Assembly: GCA_950106755.1 (NCBI GenBank)
Contig: OX467088.1
Span: 3,146,001 to 3,210,000, forward strand
Length of the DNA: 64,000 nucleotides
Direction of reading: 5' to 3'
From: Climacium dendroides
Lineage: Eukaryota; Streptophyta; Bryopsida; Hypnales; Climaciaceae
Positions 1 through 12,300 of this stretch are shown one piece after another. Below the pieces are notes generated by a model. That model worked only from the letters and a program-made list of their open reading frames with translations, was not told where the DNA came from and made no database searches. The stretch's first letter is position 1. Each line of letters opens with the position of its first letter. The translations under genes and the position numbers were made by a program.

Positions 1-1227
1 GTTCCAGCAATGCCTTTGTCTCCTATTTTGAATGTGCAAATGGACAATGCCATCGGCGACAACAAGAACAGATATGTTTTCTGTTTCTGGTCTCTACTTG
101 TTGCTAACAAGATCTTCAGAGAAGTGTATGTCAACTTCATGATTGTTGGTCACACACACGATGACATTGACGCATTGTTTGGAAGATGGAGCATGTTGTT
201 GAAGAAGGAGAACTTCCCAACAATCCCGGCGCTCATGAAGTCATTCATGGATGTTGAGTCCATTCCTGCTATCCCTCACCTCATAGAGGAGGTGCCTAAT
301 TTCAAGCGTTTCATTGCAGGAAAATGGATGGATGGTGATGAAATCCTTGTGGGACACACAAGACCGCAACAAGTGAAGTTCTACCTAGACTCTGTTGGAT
401 GTCCAGTTATGAAGTACAAGTTGAAGTGCACGGATGAAAACTGGTTAAGCAAACAAGGTCAAGCCATTAAGTTGTGGAAAGAAGACGATGAAGGACGGAG
501 TTTGTGGCCGCGTGGTGTGCCTTTGCCAGTACCACTCAATCCAATGAAAGGTGTCAATGACATTGTCAAAGGTTTATCAAGATTCATAAACTATTGGGAC
601 GACTTGTACAGAGCAGACGTGAGTGGAGAATATCGTAGGTGCTATGAGAATGTGGTGTGCTATTGGCGTGGTGTAGAGGCAGCTCTTCAAGAGCCACTTC
701 CTACTTCTAGTGCTCTAAAAGACGGTTTCTGGCCAACTACTCGTATTCAAGTGACAGAAGTTGATCATTTAGACGAAGATGGCGAAGATCTCGAGGAGCA
801 TGGAGAGGATGAGCCTTATGTTGGGCCCTTGAAGAATCGTCCACAACCATCCTTTAGGGTGGCTCGAGATGTATACGAAGGGTATTTTGTTGCAATTCGC
901 CCTGCAAACGGTGACAGCAAACCAGTTTAGATTGCCAGAGCATTGTCTGATCCAAACTCTAACCCCGAGAAACCAAACTATGTGCACATTCAGTACTTTC
1001 GGCCAACATCACGCAATCAAGAAGTTCAAGACTTCTATGAAGGATGGGATAGTGATAGAGGTTTGCTTTGGAGGGTTGATGAAACCGAAGAACCTGCGTG
1101 GGAGACAACAAACGCTTTGATTACAACATGGAAGTCTCAAAACAGAAGAGGTACTCGCCAATGCAGAATCAAGATCCCTACAGTTCAAATCGAAATCATC
1201 AACCAAAGTTTGGCTTCATATACATGA
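1..1227 (+). pseudogene. DUF7869 transposase-like ORF, 5' cut by window edge, one internal TAG
   Basis: One reading frame is open from base 1 to 1227 except for a single TAG at 928-930. The part before the TAG carries the hallmarks of the DUF7869 family of plant mobile-element proteins: QMDNAIGDNKNRYVF near residue 10, then VGHTHDDIDALFGRWS about 35 residues later, followed by a conserved body with FKRFIAG, VKFYLDS and VVCYWRGVEAAL. The D/N/H-rich core suggests an RNase H-like nuclease fold, which is inference. The frame after the TAG continues for about 99 codons (HIQYFRPTSRNQEVQDFYEG) and reads like the natural C-terminal tail, so the TAG is more likely a nonsense mutation than the true end. 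The N-terminal part lies outside the window, and the ATG at position 10 is internal. No terminal repeats are visible on the right side. Confidence 0.75.
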
Positions 1228-1680
1228 TATGGAGAAATCATGTACATACATTGGATGCATTTTAACTATGACACTCATATAGAGGGTATTGTTTTATTTC
1301 TACATCTTATATGAAATTGTTTTCATTGCATAAGTGTTGGACCCTTAATATTATAATAGATGATAGTCGTTTCAGTTTTTTTTAGAGAATATAGGTTTCA
1401 GTTGATTGATTTTATTTTATTGTTTGATACTGCATGATTGTTTTCAAGTGTATGTTTTGTGTTTACAAAACAGTGGAATTTAAATATAGTCTTTATATAT
1501 ATTTTTTTTAGATTCTTGAGCTATATTTTTTCTATTTTTTTAATTTATTTTCTTATTTGTGTATCACTAAATATATTTTATTTGAAATTACATTGCTATT
1601 GAAGAAAAAAATGTAGTGGATATATCCACTATTTATTTAGTTAACATGTAAAGCACTTGTCACATTTTGGGTAGGGGGTC
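1228..1680. other. AT-rich spacer, no gene seen
   Basis: Low-complexity T- and A-rich DNA downstream of the DUF7869 frame, with no supported coding frame or RNA gene. It may hold the 3' end of that mobile element, but no terminal repeat could be identified. Confidence 0.6.
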
Positions 1681-1841
1681 GGTTGGTTGTTACAACTTTC
1701 CTGCCGGCAAAGCTCACTTACTAGCACCAAGTCATGATTTTTCTCTCATGCGCTCATACAAACCCAATGGGAATCGAACCCGAACCGCTTCAATGAGATG
1801 AACAACCCCTTACAACCAACCGCAGAGCTTATGACTTGGTG
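1681..1841 (-). mobile_element. tRNA-derived SINE-like sequence
   Basis: On the minus strand the sequence contains a good RNA polymerase III B-box (GGTTCGATTCCC with flanking G, complement of 1769-1781). About 40 bases upstream is an A-box-like stretch TAAGCTCTGCGG (complement of 1820-1831). The rest does not fold as a normal tRNA, so a tRNA-derived SINE is preferred over a tRNA gene. Two separate inverted pairs are present: CACCAAGTCAT (1725-1735) with ATGACTTGGTG (1831-1841), and GGTTGGTTGTTACAAC (1681-1696) with TTACAACCAACC (1810-1821). No poly(A) tail or target duplication was recognised. Confidence 0.45.
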
Positions 1842-2497
1842 TTCAAAAGATGTCATTCTCTTCACTTATATAAATCAGAATATATACCCTAAAGCAAACT
1901 TCATGTATTTGAATAGTCCATCACTAAAAAGACTCTCATTTTAATGGAAATTGTGTATTACAACTAGCAAAGTTAGTGTTTGCCCACCTAAACTGGTTAA
2001 CATTACAATTCACTTTTTAAGGCCTAAATGGAAAATATTATTATGAGAGGCCCTAAACCTCTCAAAATATTGAATATTGTGTTATGAATGCATTTATGAT
2101 GAAATGTGTACTAGTGGATAAGCAAATATTGTCTCTGTAGATAGAGATATCCAAATGGAAGATTTGTGCTTTGGAGTTAGACAACTCCAATTGGATGACA
2201 AAGGCACTAAAGTACCTAGAGATAGATCTTCAAGATGTATTTATGCAATGAGATTAGACAACCCCACTTAGATGACTAGTACACTGGAGTTAGACAACTC
2301 CTAGACAAAGACAAAAATGTTGGAATTTGGAATTAGATAACCCCAAGTGGAAGATGAAGATTTAGATGAGAGATGATTTAAATGAGATATGATAAGATAT
2401 GATTGGAGAAGTATATTTAGGACTTTTACTTTAATGGATGGTTCTAAATAGAACCAAAGATTGAAAGTTAAAAGTAGAAAAGAAGTCCTAGATAGTC
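1842..2497. other. AT-rich spacer, no gene seen
   Basis: Non-coding A+T-rich DNA with several short imperfect repeats of the type 'ttagacaactcc'. Nothing else can be supported. Confidence 0.55.
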
Positions 2498-2703
2498 TAC
2501 CTTAAGGACTAATAGTCTTTATTGATAGTTTCTATTATATATTAGACGGAGCTTGGGGGTGAGGAAATTCTTTTTGGAGATGGATCTCTCTCTGTGGTTA
2601 GGTGGTTTGAGCTCTTTGTGAAACATTTATGTTAATAAGTATATTTTATGTTTGTATTTAGAGTCCATTGTTGGAGATATATAACACATGTCACTCTACG
2701 AGT
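2498..2703 (+). repeat. direct repeat DR-A, left copy
   Basis: About 206 bases that recur in the same orientation at 5052-5243. The shared sequence includes a TATA-like stretch (TTCTATTATATA), a GGTGGTTTGAGCTC segment and AGAGTCCATTGTTGGA. The pair encloses the 2.35 kb tract of dispersed motifs. It could be the two LTRs of a small non-autonomous element, but no TG...CA ends or primer-binding site could be made out. Confidence 0.7.
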
Positions 2704-2769
2704 TTAGAAAAGAAGTCCTAATCTATTGTAGATAGACTTTTTGGTATTTTTGAAACTTTTTGAAGAAAA

Positions 2770-4990
2770 AGACAATCAGACAAGTTAAAGCTAATTACAG
2801 TAGTTAAGATGAAGTGTGGACCGAGACAAATAGACTAGTAGTTATTAAAATGATTAATAAACAACCAGTTAGGTTAGTTACAATCAATTAAGGACTAATA
2901 GACAAAGCAATTAATCCTCAGTTAGTTGCAACCAAGAAGTACAAAGACTAATCGACCTTCATTTTCTCTCTGTATGTTTGCAGCGATTGCTCGCTTGTGT
3001 CAAATGTACTTGTGTATTTCTTCAATATAATTGTTGTCTATTCGTCTATGTTGATTGTAGCTAGAGATTGGCTCTTGTGTGTTTGAGTGAGCAACCAATG
3101 ATTGGATTTCTTTTGGTTTATTTTCTTTATTGGTCAATTAGTCAAGAGTTGATTATCTATCCATTGATCTTTGTGATATTCTATGAAGCTAAGTTTATTG
3201 TGTGAGTTTGTTAAGTATTCAATTAGCCAGTGAGTGGCATTGTTGATCCTATTGATGAATTAAAGTTTAGTGAGAAACAAGGCAACAGGAGTAATGTCTA
3301 TGCAAAAAAGCAAAGGCTAATAGATAGTAAGTGAAAATGACTGAGTAAAATTTAATGGGACCCTAAACCTTGTGTTTTGGTTAGTATCAAATTGTCAAAA
3401 GTCTGTTTCTAGGATTATGTAAGTCGTCTATCTTGTGATTAAGTTTATAAACTGAGTCTAAACTAGTGATTGGCAAATTAATTATTTGAATCTTACAATA
3501 GACAAATTGTCAAGAACTTCTTTATTGAAGCATAGATATTAGTGATTGGTTTATGCTATGATTGGGTCAATTAGTCAGTAAGTAATATATTCACTCTATG
3601 TGATTTTATTATGGTCAAATAGACGAGAAATTATTATTGATAGCAACCAGGGATTGGTGCTAAATATGTCAAATAAATTGTAGCTAGTGATTGGCAGTGT
3701 TTATGCTTGAGTTAATGGTCAATTAATCAAGTTGTGTTAATTTTGTGATTAGTTGTGACAAATAGATGACATGGGTATTGGTTGAAATATTGTCTTAATA
3801 TAATTAAATAAGGAAGCGAAATTAAGAAGTCCAATAGGCTGGAAGAGCTTTGAGATTGAGAAGCCAATGATTGTTGATGTTTGATGTTAAGGTCAATTAG
3901 CCAATGATGAGTGACTATACCTTAGTTTGTGTTGTTTTAGACTAATTGTCAAACAACGTTGTTTAAATTTATAACTGAGCCCTGAGAGTTATTATTGGTG
4001 TTATTTGGTTGTGAAAATTTAAGCATTGGAGATGACTAATTGATTGAATCTAATTGTGGTAAGGGATGTAGTTGTAGTCAAATTGTCTATGGAAGTTTAT
4101 ATAAGATGACATATGGTTGTAATGAAATTAAAGTAAGACAAACGGTCAAGGAATTGTGTTTGAATTGAAATGACCAATTGACAAGCTGTGTGAAATCAAC
4201 AAGTGTAACGCAAGTACAAGGACCACAATCTTATGTGATAGAATAGAATTTAGAATAGAATTTTTGTGTACTTCTTGCTATAGATTGATGTAGAAAACTG
4301 GCCAATTTGACAACTTGTCATAGATAAAATCTTTGTGTAACTTATGTTTTAATCTTGTGTGGGAACTTGGACAAATTGACCATCCATTGGAGATAGATAA
4401 AATCAGTTAGGTATTAGTACAATAAGACCAATTGACAAATGACTATTTGACAACTTAGGAGCAATTAGAAAGCTTGTTGAATTGTAACTATGGGACTTGG
4501 TTCAATTGACATATTATAAGCTGTGGAGCTCAAAGGAAGAATCGACATGACTATTTAACTTGAATTAAAGGATTCAATTCTTACCTTTGCATACTAAGAC
4601 CAATTGACACTTAGAGGTTGTGAATTTGCATACTTGTATTTTAGCAATTAGGCTAATAAAATAGTTACTAGACCAATTAATAATTCACTAAAAGTAAAGA
4701 GGTAATTAAAAAGAATGCAATGGCATATTTAAGAGCAATATAGGAACCCTGACTATTTGACATACCCAAACTATTTGACATTAGAATTCTAGTACAAGAC
4801 GATGACTGTAAGTTTATAGATATTTTCATAGGTAATGGACTATTATTCACATAGATTAGGACATTGGATACATTTATTCCACACATACACTAATAATAAA
4901 CTTTTACACATTTATTTGTAAAATTGAGTAATAATTCTATACAAAAGTGACCTTAGATACAAAACAATAGACTACTTGACTATTTTCCAA
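2770..4990. repeat. dispersed quasi-palindromic motif tract (GTCAATTAGTC / GACCAATTGAC)
   Basis: An 11-12 base motif close to GACCAATTGACAA or GGTCAATTAGTCAA recurs at irregular spacing of roughly 40-120 bases. Clear examples lie near 3132, 3216, 3490, 3566, 3612, 3715, 3890, 3938, 4076, 4170, 4300, 4368, 4428, 4500, 4598 and 4750. The core is nearly self-complementary. Copies before about 4.0 kb mostly read GTCAATTAGTCA and copies after 4.1 kb mostly read GACCAATTGACA. No coding frame is supported. It may be an old, diverged satellite or the interior of a non-autonomous element. Confidence 0.55.
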
Positions 4991-5051
4991 ATTTAAGAAC
5001 CACCACTAAGTAATTCCTTGGGTTTGTTCCCAAGTGAAATCCGAGCTACAT

Positions 5052-5243
5052 CTATCTTAAAGACTAATAGTCTTTATTGATAGTTTCTATTATATAAGAT
5101 GGAGCTTAGAGGTGAGGAGACTCTTTTTGGAGATCATGGTCAGGTGGTTTGAGCTCCTTATGAAACATTTATGTTAATAAGTATATTTCATGTTTGTATT
5201 TAGAGTCCATTGTTGGAAGTATGTAATACATATCACTCTATGA
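5052..5243 (+). repeat. direct repeat DR-A, right copy
   Basis: Second copy of the 2498-2703 repeat, same orientation, with a few small deletions. Similarity starts at CTATCTTAAAGACTAATAGT and stops just after CACTCTATGAG. Confidence 0.7.
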
Positions 5244-5589
5244 GTGTTTTTCATTATATGGCAAAAACAACCCTTAGAATTGGGCTAGTGGAGAGTGTAT
5301 GTGACACCTAACTAGTTCGCCTTCCAAGCAATGGACTCCTTAAGTGAATTGCTACAAATTACTATTTTTAGACTTTGACCTAAAAACACTATAAACCATA
5401 TATTGACACTACTATTTAACACTAAATGTGACCACACGATAAAGCAATCAATTATAAATCCTTATGCTCATTCATACCCATACAACTCAAAACTACATAA
5501 TCTAAGAAAACTAGCAAGTTTATCAATGATGCAATGAAAATTGCAAGTAAAACAAATGCAAATACTAAGAACATTGTACCAAGTTTTGT
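5244..5589. other. AT-rich spacer, no gene seen
   Basis: About 350 bases of non-coding A+T-rich sequence between the DR-A repeat and the repeat that bounds the first gag-like element. No feature recognised. Confidence 0.55.
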
Positions 5590-5718
5590 AGTAGACTACT
5601 AGTTACTAAAATGACCAAATGAAGCATGGCTAGGCTTGTTGGAAAGCCAATTAAAAGGCGCACAATTCCACCAAATTTCAGCTCCAAATTTTTTACCATC
5701 TTTTTTATCTTGCTTGTC
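5590..5718 (+). repeat. direct repeat DR-B, left copy
   Basis: Recurs in the same orientation at 9216-9365. Both copies contain TGGCTAGGCTTGTTG, CTCCACCAAATTT-like and CTTGATCTTGC-like segments. The pair sits immediately outside the gag-like element copy 1. At 130-150 bases it is too long for a target-site duplication. The other element copy at 18 kb does not carry it, so it may be a host repeat or belong to an outer element. Confidence 0.6.
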
Positions 5719-8700
5719 GTACGCGTAGTCTAAGCATAAGTATCCTTACCACACTAAACGTGGTAAGATGATACGAAATATCGTTCCAAGGAATTCTAGT
5801 ATGTTGTTCCAAACCTAGGTATCTAGATTTACTTAGTTCTAGGAGCTATTTACCCAAACATCAATCCGTCCTTACTCCTCATCCTCTTTCGGATCTTGAC
5901 ACTATCTGGAATACAATCTGAATCTAGCCTATTCCAGAAATTGGAAATAAATCTACTATGTATCGGTTTTCTATGCCTCTGATTTACCTTCAGAGGGTCC
6001 ATTGTTGATCTTTAGAGGGGCAGAGAATTCACCACTTGTAATCCTCATACACTCTCCACTCTCTCCAAATACACACAAACAACAAGAACACACGTTGCTT
6101 CAAGGGGGGGCTCCCTCACAACTTTCTAGATTGGACAGTAGGTCACACAGGGTCGCATTAGGTCCCTTCTTACTACCACGATGGATCTAAATACATCTAG
6201 AACTCAGAGGGATTCCGGAATTCAGTTTCTAGAATTGCTCATGAAGGTTGGCAGACCGTCTAGTAAGTTGGAATTTTCCTCTAGCAGTTGCTTATCTCCG
6301 CACGAAATCCATCTTGGACTTCCAAACTCGCATCTACACCCCTCTTGGGTTCCTATTGCATTACCGTTCCAGTCATTTGAAGGCACTGCACATAAGTCCT
6401 CAATCACAAGTTTAAATTCCTCGATTGGTTGTCTTTCTCAACTAAGACCTAGTTGCTAGAGATCGGATTCCCTCCTTTCTCGTTTCCTCTTACACTCCAA
6501 CATTCACATGAACAAGTAGGAAAAATACCATATGAGAAAATTACTCAAGGCGGAAGCCTACTTGCTCAAATTAAAGCCGGAATGCAAACATAATGGAATC
6601 AGTTTAGATGACAAGAGCTGGAGCAAAAACAAGCTAAGGTGGAATGGGAAGGCAACAAACCTATCCATCCTTAAAACTACAATAAAAAGGCTCAACAACC
6701 ACCAACAAAATAGGACAATGGTACAATCAATTGTTTCGGATTAAACGAAAAACTATTGACTAATTGTCCCTCAAAAATCGGAATCCGGGTCCATGTACGG
6801 AAACCCGTTCCGAAAAAATTCACTAACTCAAAACTACCTGTCTATCTATCCTTCCGTGCCTTCTTTGAACTGCCTCCGTCTTTCTCCATTGGTGTGGATA
6901 GTCTCCAGGAAGAGGACTTTGGGGGCGGAGTTGCCTTTGCTGCTGACTGGGTCTTAATTGTAGGAGCGGATTGAGCAGTCTTGGCCGATCCGGATTCTTC
7001 TTCTTCCTCGTCAGTTTCCATCTCGTTGCTCCAGGCGGTCTCCTCCTTGGATTCCTTGATCTTTTGGATCTCTATGTCATCATTCCTTAGTGAGTAATCA
7101 ACTGAATTCACCACAGTGTCATCCTTCTTTGGCATGGGGGCTGAGGCTCCTTGGGATCATGTGGTTGAAGCTTTCCGGAAAAGACAACGCTAGTTTCATG
7201 ATGGCTCCTATCCGACCTGCCAAGTTAGTGCGAATCGGAATAGGTGGCGTCTTGAAGGTCCCTTGTGAACCTTGAATACCCAACGGATCAAGGTCTTCGT
7301 CTTTGCCAGATCGGGCTTTGGAATCGAGGTCTTAACTGATCCAGGTGGGTTTTTTTTCTGTCTTCTGGAATTAGTGTCTGGCTCGTGGAAGGGTTCCCCA
7401 ACTATTCTTTATACGGTGAAGGCAAAGAGACAAAAGTTGGTTGCATGGGAACCGGTAGTATTGATGCTTCTTGAGTTGGTTCCTGCAGATCTAGATTATG
7501 TAGACCCGAAAACATGGCGGCAGATACCTCCGGAAACAAGGACAGGTCTAGGACCCGGTCATGATCGATGTTCTGCAACAATGAACGTAGTTCTTGTAAT
7601 ATCGCCTCCATCCATGCTTCGAAGTCTACCAAGATCTTCACTACCTTCGATCTAGTTATATGTCCATCCGCGATCAGTTTGGCGTTGAAGAGCTCGACCT
7701 TCAACATCATATCTGATACAAATGAAAGCGTCTCTTTTAGGTTTCGGACAATCCAGAGAAATTTTGACTCTCTCTACCATGTCATATTTAGCTTTTTCTT
7801 CAGCTGAAGTCATCACGCTCCCCACCTAGTACTTTGCACACTTTGAGGATGCCGGCTGCCATTCCGTCATATATTTCCTTGGCGTGGTGCAGCCACTGAA
7901 TCTTGCTCTCAAAAGGATCCAACTCACCTTGTTGTGTCAGAACTTGACTAGACTCCACTCCCTCCAGTAGCGGCAACTTTCTTCGTGAAGCTAGATCCGT
8001 CAACTTTCTTTGATGCTTAGCAAGTTCCTCGCTGACTTCTGGAACATCCTCCTTTGGATGTTATGATCCGTATTTTTTCCATAAGCTTATATTATAGGAT
8101 CGTGACTTTGGTCTGGTATATTACCATCTCCAAATCACTGAACACCTCGTTATAACAGTAGAGGTGGAAGAAGTAAAGACTATTTGGGTTAGATTTGCTA
8201 CGCAAAATCATATTTGCTAGCTTAGCTACTATTGCCCCAATTATCTTACCCAAATTGATTAGCCTATCCTCCAAAGTTCCAAAAATGGTGTTGGCCATGG
8301 TGACCATAATCCGGGTAGGCTTTTTTAGATACATGATTGAGATTAGGAATCCCAACACTTATTTTTGTTTAGCGTCCCTACAATCGCTAATGGTGTACCT
8401 TTCCTTCAAGTGAGCCATATTCTGAAACTTTCCGGTGGTACACTTATCTACCTGAAAAGCGAATCCGTATCTGTTTTTGGCAAACCCATAAACCTCTACC
8501 CACATATCCGTAGTCCAGGTTATGGGTCACCCCCTCACAATCCTCTCGTACTAATTTGGAACCTCCATGGTGAGTTCATGAATCATTACCTCACTCTTGA
8601 GACTCCATGGTCTTTGTATGAACCCTAGACATCCCATCCTAATTAGATCCTCGTCTAGAAATTTTCGACTATCCGAATCAGACAGAATAGCCGGAGTGAT

Positions 8701-9215
8701 CATCCAGGCCACAATTACAAACTTCCGTAACCTAGTAGCTATGTCTAATCTAATACAATTGGCACTGACCTCACTTCGCTCTTCCTAACCCAGATTGTAT
8801 TTCACCACTCTTTCACTCAACTAACCACGTATGAAATAGTGTGAACAAGAAAGAAGGGGAAAAATGAGCGTAGCAATGGGCTTAAGTACCCCATGGCTCT
8901 CCAACGTTCCCAAAGTAAACGGTTCCAAAATCGTTCCCATAACGGTTCCCTAGTCCCCCTAGGCCAGAAAAAATCGTAGGTTCTTGGAATCTGGTATTTC
9001 CGATTTCCATCCCCGGTTTCGTCTAGTTCTGGTATGTCATAGTTTTAGATACTAGCTATCCAAAGTTTGGCACTTATTTCTTCTATTTCTAAGAAAAATT
9101 TGAAAAAATTCTATACTATGTTACTCTTTTCCTATCCTATTTCCTACTCACTTAAGTTTCCCATATTCCACATTGCCCTTCAAAGTTGTTGCTCCCATCA
9201 TTCTTCTATATGGCA
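5719..9215 (-). mobile_element. gag-like non-autonomous element, copy 1 (degraded)
   Basis: This block is a diverged inverted relative of the element at about 18.1-21.7 kb. Matching pieces run in the same order: the terminal segment with TACGCGTA and TATCCTTAC (5719-5760 versus the complement of about 21650-21680), the CCTCAGAGGGTCC-like segment near 5990, the acidic C-terminal frame (6842-7135), the middle frame (7402-7710) and the N-terminal PF20167-like frame (8092-8358 and upstream to about 8630). No reverse transcriptase, integrase or protease motif was found, so it would have relied on another element for movement. Confidence 0.7.
6842..8640 (-). pseudogene. gag-like protein remnant of element copy 1
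   Basis: Broken counterpart of the protein at 18561-20510. The N-terminal part contains FLISIMYLKKPTRIMVTMAN, followed by TIFGTLEDRL and IGAIVAKLAN, which align with FLIPILYPKKPTRVTITVAN in copy 2. That pattern resembles the putative plant transposon protein domain PF20167. The middle part (7402-7710) has LIADGHITRSKVVKILVDF against LKIISEGHITGTKVVTTLVYF-like sequence in copy 2, and the end (6842-7135) is a basic and acidic low-complexity tail (ETDEEEEESGSAK). Several stop codons and frameshifts separate these parts, so no functional protein is expected. Confidence 0.65.
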
Positions 9216-9365
9216 GTAGACCTCTTTCTACTAAAACGACCACTATTTTTTCATCTGTGCTCCAAATGAGGTGTGGCTAGGCTTGTTGAAAAGCTAACTA
9301 AAAAGCGTACAACTCCACCAAATTTAAGCTCCAAAATCTTCACCATTTTCTTGATCTTGCTCTCC
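9216..9365 (+). repeat. direct repeat DR-B, right copy
   Basis: Right-hand copy of the 5590-5718 repeat in the same orientation, with about 20 extra bases near 9240-9260. It flanks the gag-like element copy 1 on the other side. Confidence 0.6.
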
Positions 9366-12300
9366 AAAATTTTTGCTCTTATACTAGACTATAGTCCTAC
9401 CTCTAACTTCAACTCAACCTCCTTCAAGCCATGGACATGATTGAATCAAACCTACTTGGCAAATTCTCTAAGTTGCTACTCATTTCTAACTTATTTTTGT
9501 CTAAGTGCTCTAAAAAACCCTCTCCTCTTAGTGCGTGAGAAGAGCAAGCAACTACCAAAACTAAAAAGAGAAGTGAGAAGGAAAAAGAGAGGGTTCACTA
9601 ACCCTACTTTCTTCTATGTACCCCTCCTTTATTTTCATTTTTTCTAGTCTTCATCTCATGTTTCATCTTCATTTCTTTTAGTCTTTGTGTTGTTTTACTT
9701 ACATTCCTTATTCCAGTTCACTTTTAATGTTAATTTTGAATCATTATATTTTGTTTTCAATTTCTTCACATTCAACCGTTTACTTAATCTAACTAATTTT
9801 CAATTTCCTACTTAATGCCTTTTTGGTTTGAAATTCCTAATTTTTACTTAGAATTTCTACTACATCTTTGCCTAATTGCATTTTCTAAATTTTACACATT
9901 GTTCTAATTTTCACTACCTAATGGAAGACCCTTAAATTGTAATTATTTTATGCATTAAATCTTCTTTCTAATCCTTCTTAACTTCTAATTCTCTTTAAAT
10001 TATTATATTTGCATTAATTCTAAATTGTGAGCCAATGCAATCATGGCTCACACACTCTACATTTCTAACAATTGGTATTGTAAATTACATTTATTAGAAC
10101 ATACACACAATCACATTGAAATAAATCCACACTACAATAAGACATGAATGAACACTTGTCCAATGATAAACAACCTTAAGTCTCTCAAGTTGCTTTTACT
10201 TTTTTTCAATTAGATTAGCCTTCAATACACTTTGAATCAAGGAGTAACACTTAATTAAAGATTAGCAAAACACCAACCATCATTTATAAAACATGCTCCA
10301 ACTCCTATCAACTCAAAACCACAAACATTTGCAAGATTTGAAGAGAGTGAAGAAGCAAAGGAATGGCTTAGAGTTATAACCACTCCAAAAGAGCCCCCCA
10401 AATGACTATATTCACACCTCCAACAATTCCAAAACATAACTTTAGTCCCCCAATAGCCAATATATGACTATTTTAGCTATAATAAGTCTACAACTAACCT
10501 TTATCGTGCCCTACAGAGCCTAATAGCTATTTGTCATTAAATAACATGACATCTTCAATAGTTATGGAGTACCTATTTGCATCTAGTCTCTATAGGCTCA
10601 CATTTTAAGGCTCACATACTAGTGTTGATGTGATATCACCTAAGATTATTGTATGGAAAAAAATATTTTTCATCCAATTAAAAAAAAAATTGATTACATT
10701 TTTAGTGAATAGTATTGACAATTCAAAATTTTCATGTTATAATATTATTGACTTTTCTATAGAAGGAGATGCTTAATCTATAGATCTTTTTGTAGTGTAT
10801 TTTGGCCATTACTTGCTATTTAGTATTTACTCTTGACATGGATTTTAGCCATAAAAATGATTTAAAAAAAAAATTTAATCCAACTAATGAAATGAAGCTT
10901 ATCAAGTGATGTTTCTACTCTAATTGGAAATTTTGAAAAATTCTTAAATTTCAATATTTTATAGCTAAATATGAGTTTTGGGCCTATAACTAAAATTGAT
11001 TGATTTTCTAATTTTAGGACAACAAAGTAACTTTTTTTTATACCATGATGTTATAAATTACAATATTGCATACATCTATGGTGAAAATTTCAGATTTCTC
11101 AAGAATATTTTGTATTTGATAAGAATTTGAAATTATTGTATTTGAAAAATTGAAATTTTGTATTTGAAAATTTTATAATTTGCAATCAACATATGATTTC
11201 AACTCTGAAAAATAAATATACTCCTTTTCTTTCACTAAGAACCTCTAAAAAAAATTCTTGCAAAAGATTAATTATATTTTTAGTCTTTGTACATTCATTG
11301 AAACATCCTTAAACTATCCCCTAGATTGTTTTGGCTCCCTAAATATATGTGGAAAGTATTGTATTTGAAGATGGGTTGCAAATGCTAGCATGAATGTCCT
11401 TGACCTAGGTTTCTTTAATAGTATTTAGTCACTGCAATATCAAATCAAGTAGAAAACAATAGATGATCATTGTTGTAACAATCAAGGCATTTGAGGGGCT
11501 TGAAGTGGAGAAGTTGAGTAACAACTTTATCAACTTGCAACAATGCTTGGTTAGGACAATCAAGATGGAAGCAACAAATACAAAGTACTTCATATAGGCA
11601 AGGCCAAGCTTGTTAGGATAGGAATGCTCTTTGATCATTTAACCCTTAAAGGATTTTGACTATGTTTTCATCAAAAATGCTCCAAAAATGCCATTTCTAT
11701 TACAAGTATCAAATTCTTTAAAAAAAAACATTTTTGATACATCTAACTGCAGGATCTTATATTAATTTGGTTTGAAAATATGTAGAATTGTTTTTAGATT
11801 TTTTCACCATATAGATTGCAAGATATTAGTGTTTGAAGTAACAAAAATCCTTTTTTTGTCCCTTCAAAAAATCGGGCAGCTGCACTTCTTAAGGTCTAAT
11901 CATTATGAAAAAATGTCCAAAATGGTGATTACTCTTTGGATTCATTTTTCAAGGCAAGTTGGCTACATGCTTGAAAATTTTCAAATCATTTGAAAATGTA
12001 CAACATATAGTAAATAAATAGAAAGTAGAAAAAAATAGAAAATGATTCAAAATACAAAATTGTTAACAATTTATTTATAAAATTGAAAAATTCCAATACC
12101 AATAGTTGTAATGTTTTAATATACAATATACCCTAATTATTTTGTTTTATTTTTTAAAAATATTGAAAATTGAGTTAAATAAAGGACTTCGAAGTTTATT
12201 TTAGAGTAGAGATTCCATAACTACCTTCAAACTACCCACAACTAAAACTCCTCATAACTTTCATTTCATTAATCAAAATGGAATGATTCAAAGATATTTA

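Noticed and set aside
1725..1841. Functional tRNA gene on the minus strand
   Set aside because: The B-box is good, but there is no proper acceptor, D or anticodon stem arrangement around it.
5590..9365. DR-B repeats as LTRs of the gag-like element
   Set aside because: They lack clear TG...CA ends and are absent from the sister copy at 18.1-21.7 kb.
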